This document shows, in pieces, positions 23,728 through 35,797 of a stretch of DNA of 64,000 bases. A model generated the notes under the pieces. The model searched no databases. It saw only the letters and a program-made list of their open reading frames with translations, and was not told where the DNA came from. The DNA is from Orobanche coerulescens. Taxonomy: Eukaryota; Streptophyta; Magnoliopsida; Lamiales; Orobanchaceae. Position 1 is the stretch's first letter. Each line of letters opens with the position of its first letter. The stretch spans positions 47,297,501 through 47,361,500 of the forward strand of contig CM065803.1 in assembly GCA_033398695.1 (NCBI GenBank), given 5' to 3'. The position numbers were made by a program, and so were the translations under genes.

Positions 23728-25947
23728 TAAATGGTATCGGAGCTTTGGTTGTGGAAACCTAGGCTGTCGGGTTTAGTGGTGTCTGTTGAGTTTTGTTTCG
23801 TCGGAATTTGTCTGACTGAGTCGTGTCGCGACGTGTCGTCTTAGTTTGTTGGTCGTGATTAGTATCGTGGGGCGATCATCATATTCGTACGACCTGTGGA
23901 TGTAAGTCTCCCTTCTTTGTGTTTGTACCTCGTCTGATGCGAGTTACAGGTATGATTATGAGTTAATTGACGGAATCCTCTTATGGATTTTGATTTCGTG
24001 ATATGTGGTTATTTGACTCCATATTTCGTTCATATGAGGAATAGTGTTACTGGATTGTGCATGTTGGACTGTATTTCTTTTATCCGCTGCGTGAGTTCTT
24101 TTGTAATGGCTTTTGGTATTTTATCGACTGAGTTTTATTTCGAAAACCGATTCCCTTAACCGAGTTTTTGGCATTATGGCCTTGATCGTTTTGGCGAAAT
24201 TCTTATGACGGTATTTAGTATTTTGTAAATGGCTTTTGTGAGTTTTTGAAATATTACCGTCATCGGCCTTTTTGGCGTTTTTGTAAATGGTTTTTAGCCT
24301 GGTGGGTTTCGGCGTGGGACCCACGGCGCTATAATATTCCGTGTAATTACCTGAAATTTTTGGGCATTCTAGCCCATTGAATTATCTTTGAAAACTTTGA
24401 GTATCTTAGAAAATAAATTTCGAGACGTACTTTTAAAATGAGTTATTTTTTCGTGGTACATCCAAGGTGTCACAATATGTTTCAAAATTCTTCTACCTCG
24501 AGGACCAAAATGTTTTGAGATATTCTCAATGTTTTAGAAACACTTTTACTTAGACCCGAGGGTCGAATATTCTGAAAGTTTTTCACTAAGAGAAAGTGTC
24601 CTCATTTTTATCAAATGCGAAATGGTTCTCCAAAGTCTCGATAACGATGTTTCACGTTTGTATTTTTTTTTAAATCATTTTCAAAAGGAGTTTTCATTTT
24701 TAAAACCTATCCATTCCCGTTTGAGGGCTGGGTATGTATGTATGATGTTCGCATTGTCGTTATGATGTTTGCTCCCGAGTATGATCGAATTGGTGGCATG
24801 AACGTCGAGGCGTTGCCACGCATCTCCAGTATGTTGTTTTGCGGTGTTATGTTCCATTATATCTAGCATCTGTATTTTCGGTATGCCGAGCCGAGGCATT
24901 TCAACCGTGATGTGCCGGGGAAATGTACGTGCAATTTGTCCTTCCTCGCCTGTGACGCGTTTCAAGTGCGGACTTGAGGGACACATATTTCAGTTTTGCG
25001 AATTGGCTACCGAAACTTTTGGAGTTCGCGCTTCAGCACAGACATCAAGACCAGCTCCGAGGAGTCCCCGATGGGTGTGGTATATCAGTTGTATGTTATG
25101 TTATTTCCTTACCTTATTGTTTCGAACTTCGGAAATTAAGTTCTTTTATTCGAAGTGGATTGGATTTGGAACTTCTGTGTTTTCGACTCTGTCGACTCAT
25201 TTATGGTCGTTAACATTTTCTGAGCTTGCCCTGTCCCTTGCTTTTGTTGATCGAACGAGGGTGGTATTGTTTCGGAATTACTCGTTTGTTGTTATGACTT
25301 TTCAATTGCTATTTCCTTTCCTGTGGATCTTATTTGAGTGCACATCTTGTTGTTTTCACCGGATCATGTTTTGTCTTGAGTCGAGATGTGAACCTCGGAG
25401 TTGTCGGTTGAACCTTATTGTTCTTCGTGATCCGAACATGATTGTTCGATTTTTGTTGTCTCGATCGTTATGTTTCGATCATTGATTGTTCAATTTTTGT
25501 TGACCCCGTTTCGTGATTGTTGAGCGTTCAGACTCCTTCCTAATTTCCTTAAGTTCGGGAAATTAGTATCGTTTTCGATCTTCCAACCCTTGGGCGGTGG
25601 AATTCCGTATTTGTTCAGCGATTGGCTCGCGTGTTGATTGATGTACCGTTAGGTTGGTCAATCGTGTTGATTTTCATTCGTTTTGTTTTGCGATTGTTCG
25701 GATAATCGACTTGATTGTATTATCTGTTTGATGACGCTCGTCACTTTTTGTCTCTACCGGTGGCGTTGTGTTGGTCGTCGTGGAGCGTGTTTTCACGCCG
25801 TATATTCCTTTGCGTTGCTTGTAACGTTTCGCCGTTGGGCGCGAGTTTTTCGGTTCTTGTGAATATCGTTGAGTTTTCCTGGCGGGATTTTGCTTCTCCC
25901 TACTTGTTTTAAGTTTCGGGACGAAACTTCTTTTAAGGAGGGTAGAA
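23728..25947 (+). other. Interior of the Tekay-like element, no pol
   Basis: TGGTATCGGAGC at 23732-23743 is a tRNA-Met-type primer site. AAGGAGGGTAGAA at 25935-25947 is the polypurine tract. No RT, integrase or protease motif is found in any frame I could read; the 213-codon frame at 24844-25485 is mostly unrecognisable. Thymine-rich, probably transcribed but noncoding. Confidence 0.8.
24958..24999 (+). pseudogene. Relic gag zinc knuckle in the Tekay-like element
   Basis: RFKCGLEGHIFQFC matches CX2CX4HX4C apart from the first Cys, which is Arg (CGT, one base from TGT). It lies where a gag nucleocapsid would end, before a decayed, proline-containing tail. It suggests the element came from a gag-pol ancestor by loss of pol. 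The match is short, so it remains tentative. Confidence 0.45.
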
Positions 25948-26491
25948 TGTAATACCCGCAATTTCAGACTTCGGTAATTTTCTTTTTTTCGGCGGGAGTC
26001 CGTGTTGACGACTCGCTCGTGACCGTTTCGTTATTCTGAGAATAATTAATTTTGCACTTTTGGACGTCTGAGTTCGTTTCGGTGTCGTTTTGTTGAATTC
26101 CATGTTCTTAAGCGACTTTTCCGCACTTGAGTTCGATTCCCGGGAATCTCGTTCGAAATTATTGTTTCAGATTTCTCGCAAGTTCATTTAATGTTACTAT
26201 TCATGTTGCGAACTTCGGTTTGGTTATTCGATCACATATCGTGATTTTCGGGCGTGTTGGGCCGTTTTCGTAATTTCCCAAAGTTTGGGGTAATTACTTT
26301 CCATTGTCGAATTTCGAGCCTTCGGGTGGTCGGAATCGTGTGTTCTCTTAGCGCTTGGATTCGTATTTGCAAGTACTTCGTAAACGTATCATCGATTCAT
26401 ATTCAGGTTCGGGTTTCAGGGTCGTTCGGACCGTCGGAGTTGGCCACGGCCGAGTCATAGCCGCACGTGCTGGGCATTGGCACACCTGGCC

Positions 26492-26673
26492 GGTTACGGC
26501 CGTAAGGGTCCCGGCAGTTACGGCCGTAAGGCCTGTTACGTACGTAAGGCCATGGCCGGTTACGTACGTAACACTGCCGGCAGATTGGGGCAGTTTGGTC
26601 GGCCTGGCCTATTACGTACGTAAGGCCATGGCCGGTTACGGCCGTAAGCGTCCGGCAGTGTCCGGCTATATAA
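26492..26673 (+). promoter_or_regulatory. Six TTACGNNCGTAA palindromes and TATA box in the 3' LTR
   Basis: The same array as in the 5' LTR, with all six palindromes preserved even though neighbouring bases have changed (for example GGCCTATTACG against GGCATGTTACG). Confidence 0.7.
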
Positions 26674-27683
26674 GGCCTGGCAGCGGGTTTTTGCTCATTT
26701 CTTCACTTTTCTTGCGGCTATCGGAAGGGTGCGACGGGAAATAGGGTTCTTGGTCGATTCTACTCAATTCCAAGGCATTTTGGAAGATTTTTGTTGATTA
26801 TATCATCATCCAATTCGTGTTCTTCGTCGAATCAAGGTATATTTCTTGATTTTTCTTCAGTTGACTTTTTGGGGAATTGTTCTTGATTTCGATTCTAGTT
26901 TGATTTTGATACATCGGTTGGCGTAGTATGATGTTAGTAATCGTGTTTCACGGATTGTATATCCATATATCGAGTTTGTTTAACTCGATTGACGATTAGA
27001 GTGCTCTTGGGAATTATTAAATATTTAGTGTTCGATTAAATACCCCAATGAGTTCCTTTCGTTAGTTTGTTGGGATTTCCGTTGTTTTCGCCTTGATTCT
27101 CGTCGTAATCATCTTTTATTGTTCTTTCCGGAGGATTATAGGTGCTCGAGGATTCCGATGTTGAATCCCGTTTGGTGAATGATGATTCGTGTGGTGTTAT
27201 TCTCGTAGTACTCGTGGTGCTATCGCGTTCTTGATATTGTTCGGGGGTTCGGGGCTATTCGACCGCATCCCATCCATCGTCTCGTTGCGATCGTGATTTT
27301 GAGGCAAGTACCTTGTTCATACGCTTCTCGTTTTGTGGATATGATGATCGGTGGTCGTCTTGGTGTGTTTGTTTGGTTATTTGAAATGAATTTCCAAGAG
27401 ATTCGTTTTGGCCTCGTTAAGGGCTCTTTTTAAAAATGTGTGTGTGTTTTGTGAACGGTGTGTTTTGGGGAATTGATTATAATTTGATTGTTTTGAACGT
27501 GGAGGGCTTTGGTGATACCCGTGTTGTTTAAAGTTATGGAATCATTTATTCCGCGTTAATCGTGTTGTGTTGTAATGAGTTTGATAACGGTGTCGAGTAA
27601 GTGGCCATCTCTGGTAAGTATTCTTGATGAGCTTACATTCTTAGCATATTAGTATTGCATGAGTAACGTGTGTGTGTATGCTC

Positions 27684-27813
27684 ACTACGGGTTAGATCCG
27701 ACGGGGTCTCGGTAGGGGTCCACGGAGGGGTGGATCCGCGAGCTTGCTTTTAACCACTATGGGTTAGATCCGACGGGGTCTCGGTAGGGGTCCACGGAGG
27801 GGTGGATCCACGG
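27684..27813 (+). repeat. Tandem duplication inside the 3' LTR
   Basis: Counterpart of 22631-22760, with both units retained. Confidence 0.92.
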
Positions 27814-29512
27814 TTAATTGTGGTGTATTTCACAAATGTGTTTTGGAGATTGGCGTTTCCGGAAACGAGCATTTTTGAACGGCTTTCATGATTGTGTGCA
27901 TTGACTAAGTGTGTAAGAGGTAAGTTGTTCGTTTGATCTATTTGGCTAGGATGGCACTAGAGTATTTTGTCGTATGTGTTTTAGTCTTTTAATCGTGGGG
28001 TTTTGATGTTGGAAATTGAACCTTGTTATCGTTCTCGTGTACTATGATTTGATGTAATTTGGCGCTAAAATTTAATGGTTTTGTAAAGGTCATTTTACGA
28101 AAAATTAACCTTCGGGGCGGTGACCCCATTCGTATTTCGAGTTTTGGAAAGAGAAGGATTCGGTAATCCTAAATTGTTTTCTATTAAAACTCTCGATGGT
28201 ATTTTAAACTGTTCTATAAATTGTTTCCCTTGATTTGTCATCTTTCGGTTTTGGAATGTTTTTCCCAAACTCTTGCCTCGGGAAGTACTTTTCGTTTTGT
28301 TTGGATCTTTGAGGATTCCTGGTTATTGTTATTCGTGGAATGTGAATTGTATGACTCGTATTTTTCACTTTGTTCTTGCACTAGCAAAACAGTGGAGTTT
28401 TGCTAACCCCCGAGTATTCGGGGGTTGGATGTCTATTTTTGCATTCAGGTTTTGGGAGCATAACACAGGGTAGGCACGAAGGATGATGAAAGATGATCGA
28501 TACTAATCACATGAGGAACCGTACGTTGTTGTATTGGTTCAATTGTATTTTATCTCCGCTGCAGTATATTTTCCCCGTTGTACGGGAGCATTGTGTATTC
28601 GACCCCTGCGTGGGCATTTATTGAGTTGTATGTATTTATTGAGAGACTAAATCGGTCTACTGAGTCATTTTTAGCCTTAAAGACATTGTTGAGATGTTCG
28701 ACGTTGTCTACCAGCCTGGTAGATCCTTGAGGAAAGGGTCTACGGTGTGTAATATCCCTGAGTGGATTGGGGGTGTTTCATTGTAAATGAAAGGCATACC
28801 TCCACCGGGCACTTTTGAGAAATAGCTGGATAGTTGAGATTGGTCACCCGATTGTTCTTGATCATGATTATCCTTAGTCAAACCGTGGTCTTTTGCCAAA
28901 TGACGAGCTAGTGTTCCGGTTCTGGTACCAATCTTCCACGAAAAAGTAGTAGTTTTCTTTTGATTTTTGCATACAAGACAAATTATTTTACAATTGGTAC
29001 GGTACCAAGAGTCCTCTCATAAAATGCCCAAACCCATGATTTTTTATTTTTATTTGAAGCTTCGGCCGTAGGATCGGATGGAGGTGGCATGGTAGTAGAG
29101 TCTTGAGAGAGATTGTGGACTAATAACAATTTATAATAATAAGTACTTGATAAATAAACTCTAGTAAACATAAAAAACAATACAAAGTAGAAATAGTAAA
29201 CTTACTGAAATGCAAGTTGGTATCATTGTCGCCGGTTCCTTCATGATGAACGTTCCTTGATCCGTCCGCCATAGTAATTTTTTTAATAAAGATAGATTTT
29301 GATTAATATAATTATATAAAGTTACTTAACAACAAATAATAATACAAGATTACAAGTTGTAAAAACTTGAGAATTGTGAAAATTTGAGAGTTGTGAAAAC
29401 TTGAGAATTAAGAAGAAGAGAGAATAGAGTTGTTGTTGGTGTGGAAAAGTGGTTAAGAGGAGTTGGGTATTTATAATATGATTTAAAATAAAAACTGAAA
29501 TTCTGGCCGTTA

Positions 29513-29897
29513 GGCCCGGCCCGGCCCGACCCATGGGCTGGCTGTTGGCAACGGCTAATGCACACCAACCAATCGGTTGGTGCCACATTGCATGACTGAC
29601 CAACCCATTCAAATTTGAATGGTTATTTATGGTGGGCTTGGGGTGGGTCTAGGGTGACCTGGGGGTGGGCTACAGGTGGACCACGGGTGCGGGCAGGCTG
29701 GGTTGGGCTGGGGACCGAGCCGGTCTGGGCTCGTAGGTGGGCCGAGCTGGGCTGGGCCTTGGCTGGAGAGCCCGGGAACGGGACCGCCTGGGTAGCCAGG
29801 GGGCTGGGCTCAGTCCCGGGCCGAGCTGGCCCGATCGACCCGTGAGCCTAGAAAAATCGGACTGGACTGGGCCGACACGGCCGACTGGCCACCTTTA
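29513..29897. repeat. hAT right GC-rich subterminal repeats and terminal inverted repeat
   Basis: GGCCCGGCCCGGCCC near 29513, then GGGCTGGG-type words to the end GGCCACCTTTA (29887-29897), the inverted match of the left end. The short stretch 29560-29680 is less repetitive. Frames here (29322-29612, 29615-29845) are repeat artefacts. Confidence 0.85.
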
Positions 29898-29905
29898 GGT
29901 GTGGG

Positions 29906-30720
29906 TCAAACATGTGTTTTGAAGTGTAAATATAAGATTATTGTTTTTTTGGGGGTAAAAACAACTCTACATTTGGGTCATTATTTCTTTATGTAGCACT
30001 TTTAAAAGAACTTTTTTTTTTTGGGTTAAATGTAGTATTTCAAAAGGAACCAAGGGAGAGTAAAACCAAATCCGGTTATGGGGCTTCAGATGATTAAAAG
30101 AGATTATTAAACTCGTGGGTGAAATTTACGAAGACCTTAAGAAATGATATCGTCGTTTTTTTGTTATTTTATTAGTGACTAGTTTTATTGTCCTAAGGGG
30201 GTGGATCTCTGCGGCACAAGACTACGCCGCGCACCGTCTGCCGTTTGATGCAAGATACACACACACAGTGCGGCCATGTGTGTGATCGGAGGCAGTGAGC
30301 GACGTGATGTTGTGCACTGTAGGGGATCCCTGCCCTTGTCCTACGATGTGTACCCCTTTTTTTTAATATTGAGTTTCCAAACCTACAATTAACTAATTCT
30401 CGGTACAACAGTCCTGATTTCTCAGAATTACTATTAGTTAAATGGCGATATGTGTATCCGACACACACGATTCTTTAATATAAGGATTTGATTGCCCATG
30501 TACTCGATCTTTCTTTCAATAAATTCTCTTCCCTTCCCCAGCCACCCCCACCCCACCCTCCACCCCCAAAAAAAACATTATCTTGTTAAGAGCCCATTCT
30601 TAAAAGAGAACAAGCAATAGTTAATAAATACTTGCAGTCCGATGAGGGGAATGTTAATGTAATGGAATTAATTATGTACATGGAAAATTAAAACAGTGGA
30701 CTATCGAGAAACAAATCCCG
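29906..30720. other. Unassigned DNA between the hAT and the cysteine oxidase gene
   Basis: AT-rich with homopolymer runs. A GC-rich patch at 30195-30350 has GGTGGATCTCTGC and GGGGATCCCTGCCC phrases and may be a decayed element end. A 91-codon minus-strand frame (30193-30468) has no recognised content. A C14 run is at 30721-30734. Confidence 0.4.
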
Positions 30721-30746
30721 CCCCCCCCCCCCCCATTTAGCAGTTT

Positions 30747-31485
30747 CGGGTGGGCATGGGACGGGATGGGTTGGGATTGGGCGAATCCCGTCCCGTCCCG
30801 AAAATAAATTACCGGGACAGGACGGGACGGGATTGCGTATTTTGAAATTCATCCCGCACGTCCCGATCTCGTTCGGGTTCGGGTCGGGACCGGGACGGGA
30901 CGGGATATCCCGCACATTTATTGATCTTGACAGAAACTGTGAAAAAACGAATGAGACAGCTATAAATTTTGGAATTATCAAATGAATGAGGTAGAAATTT
31001 AAAAAAAAAATCCAAACTAGTCATTCCAAAAAAAAGTGACCCCCAATATCCTTTAGAAACTTAAAAGACACACAAAACAAAATAGATAGTAACGTAAACA
31101 AGCGCAAAAGACAATAGATCAATAATCTAACTGCATAGTGCATATTACATCAACATCAATACGTGAAGATAAAATTCAAATTGAAAGTGCATAGAACATC
31201 AACTTAAAAATGAAAATTTAAAACTGAAACTTTGATGTTTCATACATAATACATCAATTTAGGGTTTACATGATTAAATGATATATAAAAAAATTGATTA
31301 TATTACATATTACGGGACGAGACGGGATTGATCGGGATGGTCCCGATCCCATCCCGTTCCATTTGAATAGTAACAGAGCGGGACGGGATGAAATTGCCAT
31401 TTTAAAAACTATCTCGTCCCGTCCCGCTAGTTTTCGGGATGAAATCGGAACGGGGTCGGGATTTTGGTTTCAAGTGCCCAGCCCT
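30747..31485. mobile_element. Old hAT-type MITE with GGGACGGGA subterminal repeats
   Basis: The left end (GGGTGGGCATGGGACGGGA) and right end (inverted AGGGCTGGGCACTTGAAA) are imperfect inverted repeats. Each is followed inward by clusters of CGGGACGGGA or TCCCGTCCCG, with an AT-rich core of about 400 bp. I could not find an 8-bp duplication, so the age is probably high. It ends about 360 bp before the cysteine oxidase start codon. Confidence 0.65.
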
Positions 31486-31846
31486 CTCAATCATGGGGCG
31501 GGAAGGAAACTGCTTTCATCCGTTTTTTTTTTGCTTTTTCTAGTAGTTGCATTTTTGGCCTCTTTACCACCCCTATGTAGCCCCTGGTTTCTTCCCTCCC
31601 ACTCCCTGTTCCTAAATAAATCTCCTTCTCTCTCTTGTACTTTTTCCGAACCCCGCCCACCATTTGTTCTCTCTGACATTTTCTCGAACACCTACCTGGT
31701 TTTATTCTTATCTTCCCCTTCTGCTGCTCGGGATCCGTTATTTTAAACTGGCCATTTTTTCATATTTATCAAAGAAATAAAACAGGGCCCTGAATCAAGT
31801 GGGCTATTGTAAATTTATTGCCAAAAAAGAAGAAAAAAAATTGAGG

Positions 31847-34039
31847 ATGACTATAGAAGCTGCGAGTTTGGTGGAGAAACTCAAGAGATCAGATACAGTT
31901 GGGCATGTTGATAAGGTGATCAAGAAGAAGAGATGCGGGAGAAAAGTTAGAATTCAATTGAAAAGGCCTGCCCCGATGGTTTCCGCGACTCTGCAGAAGC
32001 TGTTTGATTCCTGCAAACACGTTTTTAAAGGACCCGGAACCGTTCCTTGCGCAGGCGACGTGCAGAAGCTGTGCCATATTCTTGGTAAGCAAAAAAATCA
32101 GAAGTTGAGAATCACTTTTTCTGTTTAGCTATCTTGGTTTTGTTCTTCGTTCATGTGTATATCTATATATATGTTGTAGATTGTATGTGCCCAGAAGATG
32201 TTGGACTTAGTAGGGATCTTCACTTCTTTAAACCTAAGAGTGAGATTGAAGGGACTCCAAGAGTAACCACAGCCACCATCTACAAATGTGAGAATTTTGA
32301 GGTACGATTAAATTAATATTTTCTGTTATATGAATAATAATATATGCTTATTGGACCAAAAAGTTTTTAAAAATAAGTGATGATACAATGTAGGACTGAA
32401 ATTTCTGGTTACCTAAAAAAATAGTCATATCCGTCATTCAAATTGTGTTAAATATTTTGGGTATGTTCCTCGTTGCTTTTACATTACCCAAAAATACTTG
32501 AATCGGAATTTTATCGGGTAATTTTTCAATACCTCTGTTATTTTTTGTATGTATAATAAAATATGTAAGTTATGCATTTTACTATTTTAATGCAATGAAA
32601 GTATTCATTCATGACATAATATTCGAACTTGGCTCAACAATTTACATAGTCGCCCGGGATTTCAAAGTTAGGAGTTTATATAGTAGCTTAATTAAAAGGA
32701 AATGAATAAATAAATAAATAATCAAAAATATATATAGTATCGGGTATTTCAGTTATTTTAATTTAAATGTAGGGTATTTTGATTTATCGGGTATTTCGAA
32801 TTCAAAAAATCAATACCCATTATCTGAAATTCAGTTTGAAAAGAGGATTTAATTTGCACGATTTTTCTTTTCAGTAACCGAAGCGAACCAAAATGCGTAC
32901 CTGCAATTTTTTAGGCGCTTTAACTAAAATATGAGTCATACCCTCGAAACAAATTAGCATCCTACATTTCTAGAATCCCAGAAGCATGTTCGGTCGAGAA
33001 ACAAATTTCTTGTATCCTAGAAATGAAGCGCATCCGGAAAAACGAAAGTAATGTTGAAATGGACAATGCAACCAACAAATGGCTAAAAATATGGTGAATG
33101 GCCAAAAAAAAATGCCGTACTCTTAGTATTTTAACTTTCTCCTCACACCGGCTAATCTAATACAAACTTCATGCTCAATTACTAATTCCGGGTATGTGCC
33201 TTTTGCAGTTGTGTATTTTCTTTCTTCCTGCAACCGCCGTTATACCTCTTCACAATCACCCAGAAATGACGGTTTGTAGCAAGCTTCTATCAGGGACAAT
33301 GCACATAAAAGCATATGACTGGGTCGATTCCTCTAAACCCGACAATTACTCGATGCCACCATCCAGTAAGTATACATTCCATTGTATATATACATCACAA
33401 CCATCATTTAAATGTAACGTATAGTATATGGGTATCAATTTGTATTTAATAATTTCGTTTTGAATATGATTGGATTCATTCAGTGAGACTAGCGAAGCTA
33501 AAAGCTAATAAAACGTTCACGGCCCCATGCGACACTTCCGTATTGTATCCAACATCCGGAGGAAATATCCATGAATTCACAGCAATAACACCATGTGCCG
33601 TACTCGATGTGATTGGACCTCCCTATTCTAAAGACGACGGTCGTGATTGTTCATACTATAAAGAAACTAAAGAAATCCCGTGCGATACTTTACTCGGTAA
33701 GATGCTATTTTTGAAATTTTAACACATATGGTTTATACTAACTCAAAAGTAAGGCCGCTTTAATTCTCCGAATGGGTGTTTAAAATGCAATACATGCTCC
33801 ATTGCAGAAATCATGCATGTTTGATATCTTACGTACTATCATCCATTGCAGACTTTTGTTCCGACTACCTTTCTTATTTTACTTTTTTTTTTTCAGACGA
33901 GGATGCCAATGACGAACTTACGAAGAAGGTTAAGGATGTTGGTGGTGGTTGCTGTAGATGGCTTGAGGAAACTGAAATCCCAAATGAGATGGATGGAATT
34001 GAGTATATGGGTCCAAAAATTATTAATTTCGCTTCTTAG
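31847..34039 (+). CDS. PCO: Plant cysteine oxidase (PCO/ADO family thiol dioxygenase), five exons
   Basis: Exons 31847-32084, 32180-32301, 33209-33365, 33484-33696 and 33897-34039. All introns are GT...AG and the joined frame is open for 290 residues. PCOs oxidise the N-terminal cysteine of group VII ERF factors (and VRN2, ZPR2) with O2, feeding them to the Arg/N-degron pathway, and so act as oxygen sensors in cytosol and nucleus. The cupin iron ligands are visible: His135 and His137 in PLHNHPEMTV and His202 in SGGNIHEF. The basic N-terminal part (KVIKKKRCGRKVR) may be a nuclear signal. Length fits the family (about 240-295). The ATG at 31847 is chosen because the frame upstream lacks another ATG. 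Phe, the usual residue after MTV, is Cys here. A 3' partial copy lies at 40447-41170. Confidence 0.93.
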
Positions 34040-34163
34040 CTCTTTTATTTTTCACTTATGTTAGTTACGTTAACACAGTCTCGTCAGTGGCCACCATTGT
34101 ACTCTACTTATATAGTTAAATCTCATTTTTTAAATATAACTTTCACTATTAATTTTTTTAATA

Positions 34164-34363
34164 CTCCCTCCGTCCCACCGATTTTGGTTCATATTCTTTT
34201 TTGGTCTGTCTCAAGATACTTGGTCATTTTCTTTTTAAAACACCTTTATCTCTCACAACTTTAAATAATATATATTCATACTATCACTTTATACACTACT
34301 TTTCAGCTTTTCTTAAATTCTGTGCCGAAAAGCAAATCCTCAAGATGGGTGGAACGGAGGGAG
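34164..34363. mobile_element. Stowaway-type MITE (200 bp), copy A only
   Basis: CTCCCTCCGTCCC ... GGAACGGAGGGAG inverted ends flanked by TA (34162-34163 and 34364-34365). Copy B has the empty site with a single TA, so the boundaries are certain. Known: Stowaway MITEs (Tc1/mariner) insert at TA and start CTCCCTCCGT. Confidence 0.95.
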
Positions 34364-34558
34364 TACATATTAGGAACAATTATAATAAATAATATTTTAA
34401 AAACACGAGACAAATCCATCATTTCACATAATAATATTTATTTTTATACTTAATAAGAAAATACGATCAGACATTATTACATGGACAAATTATTACAAGT
34501 CATGAGAAACATAGATAGATGTACCGGACAAAATGTGCACTGCAACTCTTGTTGCCAA

Positions 34559-34670
34559 TATAGGGCTGCACTGATCCCCCTCTTTTCCACCCCCCTTGCT
34601 ATACCCCCTTTTTGACAAAAAAAGAAAAAAAAATCAAAATGTTTTTTTTGTCTCTCCCATTTTTTTTAAA

Positions 34671-34701
<31 letters not shown>
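34559..34701. repeat. Microsatellite-rich 3' flank (CA)n(TA)n, copy A
   Basis: A homopolymer A/T stretch and ACACACACACATATATATAT run follow the PCO gene. The copy B counterpart (42040-42084) is longer and interrupted, showing divergence after duplication. Confidence 0.8.
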
Positions 34702-35717
34702 ATACTTTAAATTTTTCCAATTTTTTTTTTGATATTTTTTCGATAATTTTTTTATTATTTTATAAAAAAAATTCTATACAATATATTTATATTTAAAAAA
34801 AATATTTAGAAAATATGTTCGAACGGATCAGCCGTCCCTGAAACACCGCATTCTAAAACTCTAGATTCAATCGATCTAAGAATTTCAAGAAAATTTAGAG
34901 AAAACTTTAATTCATTGAACGTCTGAAATAAAGGTCTTACATGCATATATATATATATATATATATATACTTTAGGGAAGTTAGAGTTAAAATCACGGCA
35001 ATTAATAACAACCACACAAATTTTTAGAAAATTACAATTAAGTCCCTAAAAACAGAAAAAAGCAAAATCGAAGGCCTTAACGTCGTTTTTTGGCCAACAT
35101 AGCAGTGACTCTTATTCAGTGGGTCGATTCCGATAAGAAAAGGCCGAGTTTATCCCAAAATTCACCAACAAATATTTTTCATATATTTCAACAACAACCC
35201 TTTTCCAAATAACAAATTGCAGTATCTTCCACTACATCAATAGTCATCTATACAAATAATATATATATATATATATATTATTCAGATTATATATTATTAT
35301 CTTGATATATATTATTATTATTAGCTACCGATTGAGTTGTCATTTCAATCTCTTTCAACAAAATAGTTCCCTAACATATATCTACCTATTGAATTGTCAT
35401 TTCAAAGTCTTTCACCAAAATAGTTCCCTAATCTATAATACATATTGAATTGTCATGTCAATCATTTTTATTATTTAGTCGTCTTGTTTGGCTATAAATA
35501 GGGAGTGAAGAAGAAATATAACTCATTATCTCTATATTTTCTTCTTAAATTTCTCATGTAATATCACTTATTTGTTCACATTTTTGAAACATTATTCTGT
35601 TTATAATAAATGGAAGAATATAATTTAGGAAATAATGAGAACATGTCGTGTAAATTTACCACTGATCAGGTACGACTTTGTGTAAATATCTTTTTTTTTC
35701 GTGTTTCGTCATTTTTT

Positions 35718-35718
<1 letters not shown>

Positions 35719-35772
<54 letters not shown>
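35719..35772. repeat. (TA)n microsatellite in MULE intron 1, copy A
   Basis: A long TA run that turns into (GA)n at the edge of the palindromic MITE. Copy B has an uninterrupted TA run at 43080-43114 at the same place. Confidence 0.9.

Positions 35773-35773
<1 letters not shown>

Positions 35774-35797
<24 letters not shown>

Larger units (their letters stand above)
20949..28780 (+). mobile_element. Large non-autonomous Tekay-like LTR retrotransposon inserted in the hAT transposase
   Basis: LTRs at 20949-23727 (2779 bp) and 25948-28780 (2833 bp), each TGTAATACCC...GTGTTACA (the last copy reads GTTTCA), are flanked by the perfect duplication TTGTA (20944-20948 and 28781-28785). The primer site is at 23732. 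The 2.2-kb interior has no protease, RT or integrase, and only a probable gag zinc-knuckle relic. The interior ends CGGGACGAAACTTC...AAGGAGGGTAGAA, typical of Tekay/Del gypsy elements. In size and make-up it is a LARD (large retrotransposon derivative). Confidence 0.92.
25948..28780 (+). repeat. 3' LTR of the Tekay-like element
   Basis: 2833 bp. It is highly similar to 20949-23727 with small indels, for example about 35 extra bases near 26922-26960. It ends GTGTTTCA instead of GTGTTACA, a single change at the very end. Confidence 0.93.
19294..29272 (-). pseudogene. hAT transposase (BED finger, RNase H-like core, hAT dimerisation domain), split by insertion
   Basis: Read on the minus strand. 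An N-terminal exon may start at 29272 (MADGSRNV) with a GTAAGT donor near 29207. A second ATG is at 29090. A BED-type zinc finger lies at about 28885-29060 (SWVWAFYER; CLVC; then RTGTLARHLAKDH). It needs a one-base frame change near 28980. The coding sequence continues to 28786, jumps the retrotransposon, and resumes at 20943 within FIYNQQIL. Core motifs: LTSDCWTS (20700-20725), SLDNVAGNN (near 20515) and RCCAHILNL (near 20420); then a DUF4413-like part (19725-20255); then the dimerisation domain with LLIVPASTIALESAFS (19440-19500). KW*K near 19555 has TAG where hAT proteins have a second Trp. With the insertion and these breaks it is inactive. Confidence 0.88.
18671..29897 (-). mobile_element. 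hAT DNA transposon, interrupted by a retrotransposon
   Basis: The terminal inverted repeats begin TAGAGGTGGTC (18671) and, read from the other end, TAAAGGTGGCC (29897). They are flanked by the perfect 8-bp duplication GGTGTGGG. Both ends carry dense GGGCTGGGCC/GGCCCGGCC subterminal repeats (18688-18846 and 29513-29880), where a hAT transposase would bind. The transposase gene is on the minus strand. Removing the retrotransposon at 20949-28780 and one TTGTA copy leaves a hAT of about 3.4 kb. Confidence 0.93.

Noticed and set aside
31294..31746. 150-codon frame upstream of the PCO gene
   Set aside because: It runs across the GGGACGGGA MITE and a pyrimidine-rich leader; its composition is explained by the repeat and it has no domain.
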